Assembly (NCBI GenBank): GCA_944326265.1
Contig: CALVDE010000001.1
Span: forward strand, 248,001 to 312,000
Length of the DNA stretch: 64,000 nucleotides
Reading direction: 5' to 3'
Source: an uncultured Bacteroidales bacterium
GTDB taxonomy: Bacteria; Bacteroidota; Bacteroidia; Bacteroidales; UBA932
The position numbers and the translations under genes are program-made. This document shows, in pieces, positions 8,535 to 19,588 of the stretch (the stretch's first letter is position 1; every line of letters begins with the position of its first letter). The notes under the pieces are model-generated. The model searched no databases. It was not told the DNA's origin and was given only the letters and a program-made list of their open reading frames with translations.

Positions 8535-9766
8535 TATTTATTATAGTACTTTCTAATGTTCCGCTCCACCTCGCGCTTCATGCGGGGGGAGAGCCTGCAG
8601 TTTTCGTGGCACTGCATGTCGTAGTTCCAGATGCGGGCCACGCAGTAGTTGGCGTGACGGCAGCCGCTCTCGGTGCAGACTCCGTCACGGAGCTTGTTGA
8701 CGAAATCGGTGTCGTAGACCAGCGGACGGGCCATCTCCACGAACTCGAAACCTGCGTCGAGCACCCGGTTGATGGTCGCCATGGAGTTGACGCCGCCGAC
8801 AAATGCCAGGGGCATCTTGAGTTCCCGGCGGAAGCGGATCGAGTCATCGAAGAAGAAGGCCTCCTTGAAGGGCTCGTCCTTGACCATGATCTTACCGAAG
8901 AGGTTGACTCCGAACTTGAGCCACCACAGTCTCCAGGGCATGTAGCCGGTGAGCACACTGATGGGCATGGCGCCGCGCATCACGTACATCGGGGCCCGGC
9001 TGACGAAGCCGCCGCTGAGCACCAGGCACTGCGCTCCGTCCTGCTCCAGCCGCTTGGCGACCTTGATGCAGTCCTCCACCTCGAGACCGCCCTTGAAACC
9101 GTCGCGGGTATTGGTCTTGACCAGTACCGCGATGTCGTCCCCGGCAGCCTTCATCACCTCCTCCATGACCATGTCCATGAACTTCATGCGGTTCTCCAGC
9201 GGGCCGCCGAACTCATCGCGGCGGTGGTTGGTGTAGGGCGAGAGGAACTGCGAGATGAGGTAGCCGTGGCCGGCGTGTATCTCCACAGCGTCGAAGCCTC
9301 CGTCGCGGGCGATGCGCACTGCGTTGCCGAAGTCCTTGACGATCTGGAGTATCTCGTCCTTACGCAGACCGTGTACGAAGGTAGGGGAGTACATGTTGAA
9401 GCCGCTGGAGGCTCCTACGGGTCTCTGTCCGCAGTACATCCGGTGCGACATGTTGCCGCAGTGGCCGAGCTGGATGCAGGCCTTTGCGCCGGCTGCATGT
9501 ATCGAGTCGGTCAGGTCGCGCAGGCCGGGGATGATCTCGGGACGCATCCACAGCTGGCGGTGGAAGGACAGGCCGCTCTTGTTGATGGAGGCGTAGGCCA
9601 CGGAGGTCATACCGACTCCGCCTCGGGCTACTGCCGTGTGGTAGTCCTTGAGCTGCTGTGTGGGTACGTGTCCGTCGCACATGCCCTCGTAGGCGGAGGC
9701 GCGGATGACGCGGTTCTTGATTTCTATGGGGCCGATCTTGGCCGGGGTGAAGAGTAAGGATTCCAT
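8534..9766 (-). CDS. NADH:flavin oxidoreductase of the old yellow enzyme family, candidate steroid/bile-acid reductase
   Basis: 410 residues forming a single FMN-binding TIM barrel: N-terminal LLFTPAKIGPIEIKNRVIRA, substrate/FMN histidine motif EIHAGHGYLISQFLSPYTN, and DEFGG. The C-terminus is cysteine-rich (CTESGC, NYC, MQCHENC) but lacks the flavodoxin-like domain of full 2,4-dienoyl-CoA reductases and does not match the usual CxxCxxxC cluster ligands. Its ATG immediately follows the TAA of the steroid 5-alpha-reductase homologue with no spacing, implying coupled translation. Paired with that neighbour, a delta-4-3-ketosteroid (5-beta) reductase is an attractive inference; a generic enoate reductase is the alternative. 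Confidence 0.8.
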   Translation of the reverse strand: MESLLFTPAKIGPIEIKNRVIRASAYEGMCDGHVPTQQLKDYHTAVARGGVGMTSVAYASINKSGLSFHRQLWMRPEIIPGLRDLTDSIHAAGAKACIQLGHCGNMSHRMYCGQRPVGASSGFNMYSPTFVHGLRKDEILQIVKDFGNAVRIARDGGFDAVEIHAGHGYLISQFLSPYTNHRRDEFGGPLENRMKFMDMVMEEVMKAAGDDIAVLVKTNTRDGFKGGLEVEDCIKVAKRLEQDGAQCLVLSGGFVSRAPMYVMRGAMPISVLTGYMPWRLWWLKFGVNLFGKIMVKDEPFKEAFFFDDSIRFRRELKMPLAFVGGVNSMATINRVLDAGFEFVEMARPLVYDTDFVNKLRDGVCTESGCRHANYCVARIWNYDMQCHENCRLSPRMKREVERNIRKYYNK

Positions 9767-10558
9767 TTAATATATAAAAGGTATGAGTCGTTTGCGTTTG
9801 AGGGAGGTGAATTCTTCGCCGAATTCCTTGGTGTACTTCTCGTACAGGGAGTTGGCCCTTGGAGCGAGGTTGGCGAAGGTCCACATGCAGAAGATGGCTC
9901 CGGGCAGGGACCATGTGAGTATCGCGAAGCCGAACCACTCGGTGATCTCGCCGTAGTAGTTGGCCGATGAGACGTATTTGAACATGCCGCCGCGGGGAAT
10001 GTAGTGCCTGGTGTCACCGGGCTTGCGCAGATGGCGGATGATGTGGTCGGAGTGGAGGTTGACCGCCATGCCGAAGATGAATATCAGTGCTCCTATGATG
10101 AACTGCGGGGAGTACAGCCACTCGGGAGTGTAGCGTCCCTCGGGGGCCAGTACGAAGAGCCAGCCGCAGATCAGGTAGGCGTTTATGACGTTGAATACAG
10201 CGCCCATGAGGACTACGGATACAGGTATCCGGCTCTTGCCCCTCATCATGAAAGGGTAGATGAGCGAGCGCTGGATGTAGTGTACAAGCAGAAATGACAC
10301 CAGAATGAATTCGGTCAGGTGCTGCCAGCCGCGTGCCGGGATTATAATCAGCAGGGCAGTGACCAGTACGGGAATTTCCATCAGGACCCAGCCCAGCTTA
10401 TTGTCTATCATCGGCCCCCAGCCTTTGGTGCGGAGGTATCCGTAGCCAGCCTTGAAGTACTGCAGGGCGGCGAACACCACTACGGCCAGGACGATCATCA
10501 CGCGCTCTACGGTGTGGAATACCTGGGGATCGAAGATTGTACAGTCGGTAATATTCAC
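9767..10558 (-). CDS. Steroid 5-alpha-reductase homologue (SRD5A-like membrane protein)
   Basis: 263 residues with six or more hydrophobic segments. The family core is strikingly eukaryote-like: NLHSDHIIRHLRKPGDT (residues 167-183), IPRGGMFKYVSSANYYGE (187-204) and EWFGFAILTWS. Glu61 (MEIPVL), Tyr94 (VHYIQRS) and Glu204 match in context Glu57, Tyr91 and Glu197, which line the steroid/NADPH site of human SRD5A2. This is much closer to true 5-alpha-reductases than to generic DUF1295 proteins. The predicted reaction is NADPH-dependent 5-alpha reduction of a delta-4-3-ketosteroid in the inner membrane. It lies between the thioesterase and reductase genes; the substrate in this organism is not shown by sequence. 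Confidence 0.85.
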   Translation of the reverse strand: MNITDCTIFDPQVFHTVERVMIVLAVVVFAALQYFKAGYGYLRTKGWGPMIDNKLGWVLMEIPVLVTALLIIIPARGWQHLTEFILVSFLLVHYIQRSLIYPFMMRGKSRIPVSVVLMGAVFNVINAYLICGWLFVLAPEGRYTPEWLYSPQFIIGALIFIFGMAVNLHSDHIIRHLRKPGDTRHYIPRGGMFKYVSSANYYGEITEWFGFAILTWSLPGAIFCMWTFANLAPRANSLYEKYTKEFGEEFTSLKRKRLIPFIY

Positions 10559-10593
10559 GGTTATAGGTTTTATGTGATTAATAATTCATTGGA

Positions 10594-11337
10594 TCAGCAC
10601 TCCTTGAGGCATATACGGCACTGGAAAACAGTCTTGTCCGCGCATCTGCCCTCTACCAGGAAGTCTCCTGGAGCTGTCATTGCCCTGAACAGTCCGACAG
10701 TGTCGCCGGGACGGGTCTCGTGATTGAAATTGATCTGGAACCAGTCGATGTCTTTTCCGGCTGCAAGATCGGCCGGAAGGGTATCGAATGCCCATTCCAC
10801 ATATTTTGCATTGTTGGTGTGCCCGTTGAAGTCCACGTCAGAGTAAAGCACTTCATGCAGTCTTATCTGTTCCATGCCTTCCTTCGGGGTCGTCAGTTTC
10901 CCGCACCTTTCGGCCACGGCATCCTTGTCGAGTGCGGTGGAGGTGCTTTTCTCGCCCAGGATGTGGTCTGGACGCAGCATCCTGCGCGAGTCCGTATCGA
11001 TCAGCAGCCAGGAACTGGTGGCCTGGATTACCGTCTCTCCGCTTTCTGCGTCGGATACCTCGAAATCCCTGATCGAGAAGACTCCGTCCGGTCCCTTATG
11101 CCATGTGGTGAAGACGATGCCGTCCTGCCAGACGGGGGCCTTGATGTATTTCACTTTCATTCTCGACACGACCCATGCCACATTGTCCCTTATCAGGTCA
11201 TCATATCCGAAACCTATGCAGGATGCATGTCTGTTGGCCATTTCCTGAGCCATGGACATAAATGCGGAGGCCCTGTAGTTTTTCCGGATGTCCACATCGG
11301 CTGATGTTACAGTGTATCTGACGCTAAGACTTTTCAT
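10594..11337 (-). CDS. Acyl-ACP thioesterase (hotdog fold)
   Basis: 247 residues with the double hotdog layout of PF01643 acyl-ACP thioesterases: an N-terminal half with IRKNYRASAFMSMAQEMANRHA and WVVSRMKVKYIKAPVWQD, and a C-terminal half with LYSDVDFNGHTNNAKYVEWAFD, where the D-x-N-x-H-x-N motif carries catalytic-type residues. It hydrolyses acyl-ACP to release free fatty acid in the cytoplasm. It is the first gene of the minus-strand thioesterase, 5-alpha-reductase, flavin reductase set (37 bases to the next gene), divergent from pyrG. Whether it belongs functionally with the reductases is unknown. Confidence 0.87.
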   Translation of the reverse strand: MKSLSVRYTVTSADVDIRKNYRASAFMSMAQEMANRHASCIGFGYDDLIRDNVAWVVSRMKVKYIKAPVWQDGIVFTTWHKGPDGVFSIRDFEVSDAESGETVIQATSSWLLIDTDSRRMLRPDHILGEKSTSTALDKDAVAERCGKLTTPKEGMEQIRLHEVLYSDVDFNGHTNNAKYVEWAFDTLPADLAAGKDIDWFQINFNHETRPGDTVGLFRAMTAPGDFLVEGRCADKTVFQCRICLKEC

Positions 11338-11362
11338 CTGAATTCTGAGGTTGAAAAAATAT

Positions 11363-11394
11363 CTTGCAAAGATAGTTTTTTTGCATTAACTTTG
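11363..11394 (+). promoter_or_regulatory. pyrG promoter, overlapping a divergent -7 box
   Basis: CTTG at 11363-11366 and TAACTTTG at 11387-11394 (exact TAnnTTTG) are separated by 20 bases, and pyrG starts 26 bases later. On the minus strand the same stretch contains TATCTTTG (11367-11374), a -7 box for the divergent thioesterase gene, so the two promoters interpenetrate. Confidence 0.7.
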
Positions 11395-11413
11395 TTCCCC
11401 CGTAAGCAAATAA

Positions 11414-13860
<2,447 letters not shown>

Positions 13861-13870
13861 CTGTAACTTT

Positions 13871-13902
13871 TTTGCCATAAATGGTAAAAAGTGCTATTTT
13901 TG
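13871..13902 (+). promoter_or_regulatory. Promoter for the polysaccharide dehydratase gene
   Basis: TTTG at 13871-13874, 20 bases, then TATTTTTG at 13895-13902, an exact TAnnTTTG. The ATG is 25 bases downstream. This is one of the best-formed promoters in the window and probably drives the first gene of the surface-polysaccharide region. Confidence 0.75.
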
Positions 13903-13926
13903 CAAACTGATGTATCCTGAATTATT

Positions 13927-15882
13927 ATGAAGAACGAAAAATTGGAGAAAATTATAACATATTTTACGAAGCATTATGTCAACAGGTATCTTGTGCTGTT
14001 GATTGATGTTGTCGTATCCGTGTGTTCATCTCTGCTTATACTGGGGATTTTCGATTATTTCGGGCAGCCGTTCCCCTATCTGTATTATGTCGTGGGCGCG
14101 GGAATATCGGCTCTGATCTCGATGGCAGTATTCCTCGCGACCAAAAGTTACGCGGGGATAATCCGCCATACCACCATGCGCGAGATGTGGCGCATATCCT
14201 TCGCCTCTATATGCAAGGGCATTCTGGTCCTGATATTCCTCTACATCGTTTCCCTGTCCCAGGGCGGACTGATGATTGACGGAAAATGGATGCTGGTCTT
14301 CGCTGTTCTGGACATGATCCTGACGCTGTTCCTTCTCATAATGATCAGGATTCTGCTGACCAATATCTACAATGCCGTATCGGTGACAGGCATACCGGAC
14401 TACTACGTCAAGAACACTCTGGTCTACGGTGTGGACAACGAGTCCGTCAATACTTTGAATTTTCTGGAGAAAACCCTCAATACATCGTATAAATGCGTCG
14501 GCTTCCTGACCACTGACGGGCATGACAGCAACAAGCTGCTCTGCGGATACAGGATATACCACATAGACAACAAGAGGGATTTTGCCAGACTGGTGACTTC
14601 CCGCATGGTGTCGGCGGTGGTGTTCCCCAACAATGTGTCGGCCCGCAATGAGGAGGACCGTATCGTGAAATTCTGCTCGGAAAGGAGGATTCAGATACTG
14701 GTGCGTCCGTCTCTTGAGACATTCGGAGACGATATATTCCGCAAGAAGATACGCGATATCAAGATAGAGGATCTGCTGGGCCGCGACGAGATCAGGATCA
14801 GCATCCTCGAGATACGCGAGTTCCTTACTGACAAGGTTGTTGTGGTGACCGGAGGTGCCGGCTCTATAGGTGGAGAACTCTGCCGGCAGCTGGTCAACAT
14901 GCCCATCCGCAAGCTCATCCTGGTGGATTTCGCAGAGACTCCGATGCACAATATGCAGCTAGAGCTCCGTTCTCAGGCTCCCCGCGTGGAAAAGAAGTTT
15001 GTCATTGCGGACGTGCGCAACAGGGACCGTATCGATGCTCTGTTTGACAAGTACCGTCCCAATGTGGTGTTCCATGCCGCAGCCTACAAGCATGTGCCTC
15101 TGATGGAGTCCAATCCTGTGGAGGCTGTGCAGGCCAATGTATTCGGCACCAAGAATGTCGTGGATGCCTCCATCCGCTACAATATCGAGAAGTTCGTGAT
15201 GATATCCACCGACAAGGCCGTCAATCCGACCAACGTCATGGGTGCATCCAAGAGAATCGCCGAGATATATGTCCAGACAGTGGGCAAGGAAATAGCAGCA
15301 GGACGTATGTCCGGTAAAACCAAGTTCGTCACTACCCGCTTCGGTAATGTTCTGGGCTCCAATGGTTCCGTTATCCCGCTCTTCAGGGAGCAGATAGCCA
15401 AGGGCGGTCCGGTTACTGTTACCGACCCCCGCATCATCCGTTATTTCATGACCATCTCGGAGGCCTGCTCGCTGGTGCTTGAGGCCGCTACGATGGGTGA
15501 GGGCAATGATATCTTCGTTTTCGACATGGGTGAGCCCGTAAAGATAGATGACCTGGCCAAGAAGATGATTTCCCTCGCCGGCCTGCAGCTGGGCAAGGAC
15601 ATTGAGATAAAATACGTAGGTCTGCGTCCCGGTGAGAAACTCTACGAGGAACTGCTCAAGGACGAGGAGAATACGTTGCCGACCGTGCATAAGAAGATAT
15701 TCAGGGCTAAAGTCCGTGAGTATGATATAAACGTAATCAACAAGGAACTGGAGAATCTCTGGACAGCGGCCCACGGTATGAAGAAGGATGACACGGTGCT
15801 CGTCATGAAGAGCATCGTTCCCGAGTACAAGAGTGCCAATTCGAGATATCAGAGGCTCGATCTCGGGGGGGTAATACCTTAA
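13927..15882 (+). CDS. Membrane-bound UDP-sugar 4,6-dehydratase (FlaA1/CapD, PglF/WbpM-like)
   Basis: 651 residues. Four hydrophobic segments occupy roughly residues 20-150, followed by a CoA-binding-like region and a C-terminal extended SDR domain: Rossmann motif VVVTGGAGSIGGELCR, FHAAAYKHVPLME and the catalytic stretch STDKAVNPTNVMGASKR, in which Thr-Asp-Lys replaces the usual Tyr triad as in PglF and WbpM. These enzymes make UDP-2-acetamido-2,6-dideoxy-4-keto-hexose from UDP-GlcNAc at the inner membrane. With the PglE-, PglD- and PglC-like genes later in the locus it would give a bacillosamine-type initiating sugar. The polymer it serves is inferred. Confidence 0.9.
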   Translation: MKNEKLEKIITYFTKHYVNRYLVLLIDVVVSVCSSLLILGIFDYFGQPFPYLYYVVGAGISALISMAVFLATKSYAGIIRHTTMREMWRISFASICKGILVLIFLYIVSLSQGGLMIDGKWMLVFAVLDMILTLFLLIMIRILLTNIYNAVSVTGIPDYYVKNTLVYGVDNESVNTLNFLEKTLNTSYKCVGFLTTDGHDSNKLLCGYRIYHIDNKRDFARLVTSRMVSAVVFPNNVSARNEEDRIVKFCSERRIQILVRPSLETFGDDIFRKKIRDIKIEDLLGRDEIRISILEIREFLTDKVVVVTGGAGSIGGELCRQLVNMPIRKLILVDFAETPMHNMQLELRSQAPRVEKKFVIADVRNRDRIDALFDKYRPNVVFHAAAYKHVPLMESNPVEAVQANVFGTKNVVDASIRYNIEKFVMISTDKAVNPTNVMGASKRIAEIYVQTVGKEIAAGRMSGKTKFVTTRFGNVLGSNGSVIPLFREQIAKGGPVTVTDPRIIRYFMTISEACSLVLEAATMGEGNDIFVFDMGEPVKIDDLAKKMISLAGLQLGKDIEIKYVGLRPGEKLYEELLKDEENTLPTVHKKIFRAKVREYDINVINKELENLWTAAHGMKKDDTVLVMKSIVPEYKSANSRYQRLDLGGVIP

Positions 15883-15922
15883 AAACAATGAGTTAGTTAA
15901 AGAGTAGATACGCGCTGCCGCC

Positions 15923-15943
15923 GCGGACTGCGTAAAAGTCCGC
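15923..15943 (+). other. Hairpin in the gap after the dehydratase gene
   Basis: GCGGACT and AGTCCGC form a perfect 7-bp stem with a 7-base loop. No T-tract follows, so it is not a classic terminator. A second palindrome GTCATATGAC lies near 15996-16005. The 154-base gap shows no other gene. Confidence 0.4.
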
Positions 15944-16036
15944 ATAAATGGAACCCAAGTACAATATTTTGCCTGCTGAGGCTTTTATATCGTCTGTCAT
16001 ATGACGGTATATGGGACTCAGGAGGCGGAGCTGTAA

Positions 16037-16972
16037 ATGGACATGAGGTTTGTTACGATATGCAATTTCCTTATTTTTAGTTTGTTGGCTGTATTTGTGA
16101 CGGCCAGTTGCTCGCCTCTGTCCAAAGCCCAGATAGAAGCAGTCAATGAACTGACTTTCCGAAGCGACACGATTACGCGTTCACCTGCGGTACTGTTCGA
16201 GAAGATGTCTGCTTTGAGGCTCGAACGCGGACTGTTCTATGCGGCATCCCTTTCATCCGGGCGGGCGCGGTACGAGGAAGTGACAGCCTTGGCAGAGACG
16301 TCGATGGATGACGAATCCGTGGTCCGAAAAGCCTCAGGCTATGTGGACGCCTTCAACAGTTACGTCCGCGCCCTGCACAGCGTGAGCGCCGATGCCCGCT
16401 GGAAGGGACTCGGGACGGAGATCCGGGGAGTAGGTACCCGCGTGGATTCGGTGCTTTACAGATACAATAGACTGGATACAGGATACGATGATATACCCAC
16501 AGGATATGCGCGGATGGCCGGCCGGGTGCTGGCCTACGTGGCCGAGGAAGTGATGCAGGCCGTACAGGGTAGGGCAGTCCGCAATATAGTAGTGGTGGGA
16601 GACACCCTGGTAGCTGCCAGCTGCGATTCACTGATGGATATCCTCCGCAGCGATGAGATGGATGAGTTGATCCGGCACGAGCGTGAGAGCCTCCGCGACA
16701 ACTACGCCGCCTATCTGGCCGCCCTGGAACTCCGCGGAGAACCCGTACCCTTTGAGAGTGACCGCCTGTACGTGGAACTGCTCCGCCGCACCGATGAACT
16801 GCCTGACATACGCAACAGCTGCGTTTCGGCCCTGCGCTCGTTCAAGAACGCTCACGCCAGGCTGGCTGCTGATTTTGCCGCCGGGAAGAAGGAAGTACCC
16901 GAAGAGTTGTGGGAAGAGGTGCTGAGGCTGAATGTGCTGGCGGCTCAGGTATCGGAGATGTTGGAAAATTGA
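16037..16972 (+). CDS. Predicted helical lipoprotein, function unknown
   Basis: 311 residues with a lipoprotein signal (FLIFSLLAVFVTASC, Cys25), then an almost entirely helical, charged mature part without a motif I recognise. An unusually strong AGGAGG lies about 12 bases before the ATG, in a genome where Shine-Dalgarno sites are mostly weak. It is followed after 30 bases by the helical 151-residue gene, so the two may form a unit. It sits between the 4,6-dehydratase and UDP-glucose dehydrogenase genes, but nothing shows a polysaccharide role. Confidence 0.7.
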   Translation: MDMRFVTICNFLIFSLLAVFVTASCSPLSKAQIEAVNELTFRSDTITRSPAVLFEKMSALRLERGLFYAASLSSGRARYEEVTALAETSMDDESVVRKASGYVDAFNSYVRALHSVSADARWKGLGTEIRGVGTRVDSVLYRYNRLDTGYDDIPTGYARMAGRVLAYVAEEVMQAVQGRAVRNIVVVGDTLVAASCDSLMDILRSDEMDELIRHERESLRDNYAAYLAALELRGEPVPFESDRLYVELLRRTDELPDIRNSCVSALRSFKNAHARLAADFAAGKKEVPEELWEEVLRLNVLAAQVSEMLEN

Positions 16973-17002
16973 GAAAATTTAGTTAACGAAGACAGAATAT
17001 AA

Positions 17003-17458
17003 ATGGAGAAAGGCGCAATAAATAGGCCCGCCAGTCAGACGCAGTCTGAACAGACCAGTACATCCGATCTGCGGACTGCACTACCGCAGCCATTATCGCC
17101 GGGAGATGTTGCTGGACCATCGGCCAGATCTGAGTCTGAACAACAGACCCTGACCGATATCCGCGATGCCATAGCCGAGTGCGACACCCTCCGTCTCGAC
17201 CCCTCCCTCCCCGAGGCAGACCGCCGGGACATGGACGCCGCTGTCCTCACCCTCCGCAACCTCGAGCGCGAGCTCATCGAAGCCACCTCCGAGACCCTCC
17301 TCGACCGCCTGGAGGCCGCCTCCAAACCCCTCGAGGACCTCGCCCGCGACATCCGCACCCGCGTCACCGCCATGAACGCCCCCGCCAAAGCCCTCGAGCA
17401 CTTCAAGCGCCTCGCCTCCCTCGCCACCCGCATCCTCCGCGAAGCCGGACGGTGGTAG
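17003..17458 (+). CDS. Small helical protein of unknown function, strongly C-biased
   Basis: 151 residues. The first 45 are Ser/Gln/Thr/Pro-rich and probably disordered; the rest is predicted helix with heptad-like leucines (LRNLERELIEATSETLLDRLE). No signal peptide or known domain is seen. From about 17170 to 17450 codons end overwhelmingly in C, giving a base composition richer in GC than the neighbours. The gene follows the lipoprotein gene by 30 bases. The protein is probably real because the codon bias is consistent, but the function is unknown. Confidence 0.55.
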   Translation: MEKGAINRPASQTQSEQTSTSDLRTALPQPLSPGDVAGPSARSESEQQTLTDIRDAIAECDTLRLDPSLPEADRRDMDAAVLTLRNLERELIEATSETLLDRLEAASKPLEDLARDIRTRVTAMNAPAKALEHFKRLASLATRILREAGRW

Positions 17459-17540
17459 AATTTGTCAGAAGTGGTTTTTATATCTCATGGATTAATCCTA
17501 GATTTGCGGAACAGAATAATTGAAGCAAGGAGGACAGATT

Positions 17541-17894
17541 ATGAGGCAGAGGAATGACATACGTCCGGAAGAGACACTGACATTGCCATTTATAGTAGGA
17601 GTTCCGGATTTTATTAACGGAATATTGTTCCATTTCGAGATGGAGTATATTCAATACCGCGAACCGTATCTGTATGTGTCATACTGTCCCTGGCTGGATC
17701 TGTCAGTGTACGCAGAGACCTACCAGGACCTGATACGGAAGACCGATGAAGTATATTGGAGCGTTATCGAGCGGCACATCCTGCGCGGAACCATCCGCGA
17801 TTTCCTCTTACAGACAGGCTGTCCCTGCCGCATCAACAAGTGGCCCCCGGTCGATGTGCCCGCTGCCCTGGGCGGACCGCAACTTTTCAATTGA
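17541..17894 (+). CDS. Small protein, possibly HicB-like antitoxin
   Basis: 117 residues from ATG 17541, which has AGGAGG 9-14 bases upstream; an upstream TTG at 17520 is in frame but less likely. The segment LYVSYCPWLDLSVYAETYQDLIRKTDEVYWSVIER loosely resembles the strand-turn-helix of HicB-type antitoxins (a substrate-like partial RNase H fold), but no DNA-binding tail is evident. It lies just upstream of a deleted ParE-like toxin. It may therefore be the leftover partner of a decayed toxin-antitoxin locus. The family is uncertain. Confidence 0.5.
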   Translation: MRQRNDIRPEETLTLPFIVGVPDFINGILFHFEMEYIQYREPYLYVSYCPWLDLSVYAETYQDLIRKTDEVYWSVIERHILRGTIRDFLLQTGCPCRINKWPPVDVPAALGGPQLFN

Positions 17895-17934
17895 GAGCGA
17901 AAAGAAAAATATCATAAGGCAGGCTGAATCAGCC

Positions 17935-18075
17935 ATGACGAATGTTATATGGCATGAAAATGCAGAAGACGAGAAACTTTCTGAAATCTACGGATCTGAG
18001 ATAAGATGCATTACAGTATTCAAGCATTTTAAACTTATTTACATCATTGAAGCCGAAGAGCAGTATAGAGATTAA
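17935..18075 (+). pseudogene. Internally deleted ParE/RelE toxin remnant
   Basis: 46 codons starting MTNVIWHENA and continuing EIRCITVFKHFKLIYIIEAEE. These two parts match the beginning (MAKVIWHKNA) and the middle (EIRNITVFKHFKLIYIIETEG) of the intact toxin at 19909-20247. The roughly 45 residues between them are missing in frame, and the C-terminal RILDFWDTR part is also absent. Both regions are needed for the ParE fold, so the product should be inactive. It marks an old duplication or recombination beside UDP-glucose dehydrogenase. Confidence 0.8.
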
Positions 18076-18190
18076 GATACAGGCTCTTTGTGTTACCCGT
18101 ACAAATCCTGAAATGTTGAGGAGTGATCTTGGCAATATCTGTCTCTGTACAGATATATACGAATAGTAAAGTACAAATATCAATGTAAAT

Positions 18191-19501
18191 ATGAGACCAT
18201 ACCGCATCGCAGTAGCCGGCACCGGCTACGTGGGCCTGAGCCTCGCCACGCTGCTGGCCCAGCACAACCATGTCACCGCCGTGGACGTGATCCCGGAGAA
18301 GGTGGACCTGATCAACCACCGCAGGTCCCCGATCCAGGACGAATACATCGAGAAGTACCTGGCGGAGAAGCCCCTGGACCTGACGGCCACCCTCGACGGA
18401 CGCAAGGCATACTCTGACGCGGAGTTCGTCATCATCGCGGCCCCGACGAACTACGACCCGGTCAGGAACTACTTCGACACCTCGCACGTGGAGGAGGTCA
18501 TCGACCTGGTGCTGGAGGTCAATCCCTCCGCCGTGATGGTCATCAAGTCCACCATCCCCGTGGGCTACTGCCGCAGCCTCTACGTAAAGTACTGGAAGCA
18601 GGGCCTGAGGCATCTGAACCTGATATTCGCCCCCGAGTTCCTGCGTGAGAGCAAGGCCCTTTACGACAACCTCTATCCGAGCCGCATCATCGTGGGCATA
18701 CCTAAGATAATCGAACATCCGGAGTTCGCGGAGGAGAACGAGGCCATAGGGGCGCTCGCCGACATACCGTTTCTGGAGAAGGCCGCGCATACATTCGCGG
18801 AACTGCTGCAGGAGGGTGCTGTAAAGCAGGACATCCCCACACTGTACATGGGGCTGAAGGAGGCGGAGGCGGTGAAGCTGTTCGCGAACACGTACCTGGC
18901 CCTCCGCGTGAGCTACTTCAACGAACTGGACACCTACGCCGAGGTCAAGGGCCTGGACTCGTCCGCCATCATCGAGGGCATCGGCCTGGACCCGAGGATA
19001 GGCACACATTACAACAACCCGTCCTTCGGCTACGGCGGCTACTGCCTCCCGAAGGACACGAAGCAGCTTCTGGCGAACTACGAGAACGTGCCCCAGAACA
19101 TGATGACAGCGATAGTGGAGAGCAACCGCACGAGGAAGGACTTCATCGCGGGCCAGGTACTCAGAATGGCCGGAGCTCACGAGTACGACGGCAGCTGGGA
19201 TGCCTCGAAGGAGCATGAGACCGTTATCGGCGTATACAGGCTTACGATGAAGACGGGCAGCGACAACTTCCGTCAGAGCAGCATCCAGGGCGTGATGAAG
19301 CGCATCCGGGCCAAGGGCGCCACCATCATCATCTACGAGCCCACCCTGGAGAACGGCAGCACGTTCTTCGGCAGCGTGGTCGTGAACGACCTGGCCGAGT
19401 TCAAGCGCAGGGCGGAGGCCATCATCGCCAACAGGTATGACGACTGTCTGGATGATGTGAGGGGGAAGGTGTATACCAGGGACTTGTTCGGGAGGGACTG
19501 A
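18191..19501 (+). CDS. UDP-glucose/nucleotide-sugar 6-dehydrogenase
   Basis: 436 residues. N-terminal Rossmann motif [16 protein letters not shown] (residues 9-24), central [30 protein letters not shown], and the catalytic Cys285 in [15 protein letters not shown]. It oxidises a UDP-hexose at C6 in two NAD-dependent steps, most likely UDP-glucose to UDP-glucuronate. It is GC-rich, unlike the AT-rich core that follows 1.7 kb later, and is bracketed by two copies of a ParE toxin gene. It would supply the uronic acid on which the TupA-like ligase could act. UDP-GlcNAc or UDP-ManNAc dehydrogenase activity is an alternative. Confidence 0.93.
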   Translation: MRPYRIAVAGTGYVGLSLATLLAQHNHVTAVDVIPEKVDLINHRRSPIQDEYIEKYLAEKPLDLTATLDGRKAYSDAEFVIIAAPTNYDPVRNYFDTSHVEEVIDLVLEVNPSAVMVIKSTIPVGYCRSLYVKYWKQGLRHLNLIFAPEFLRESKALYDNLYPSRIIVGIPKIIEHPEFAEENEAIGALADIPFLEKAAHTFAELLQEGAVKQDIPTLYMGLKEAEAVKLFANTYLALRVSYFNELDTYAEVKGLDSSAIIEGIGLDPRIGTHYNNPSFGYGGYCLPKDTKQLLANYENVPQNMMTAIVESNRTRKDFIAGQVLRMAGAHEYDGSWDASKEHETVIGVYRLTMKTGSDNFRQSSIQGVMKRIRAKGATIIIYEPTLENGSTFFGSVVVNDLAEFKRRAEAIIANRYDDCLDDVRGKVYTRDLFGRD

Positions 19502-19588
19502 AAATATTCTGAAACTTTTTTACCAGGATGGTAAAGCTGTTTGGTGGTCTGATAGGGAATGCTTAGATTTGCGGAAAAGCGAAGAGTC

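Noticed and set aside
8414-9757. A 447-codon plus-strand open frame opposite the flavin reductase
   Set aside because: It mirrors a well-supported minus-strand gene and the rnpB gene, has no domain, is dominated by Val/His/Ala from reversed GC-rich codons, and has no promoter or ribosome site.
13927-16036. A UpxY/UpxZ-type antitermination regulator for the capsule locus
   Set aside because: No NusG-like frame is found at the start of the locus or in the leader before the flippase.
18044-19216. A 390-codon minus-strand open frame opposite UDP-glucose dehydrogenase
   Set aside because: Antisense shadow of a gene with all catalytic motifs; composition (Val, Arg, His, Leu) is that of reversed codons.
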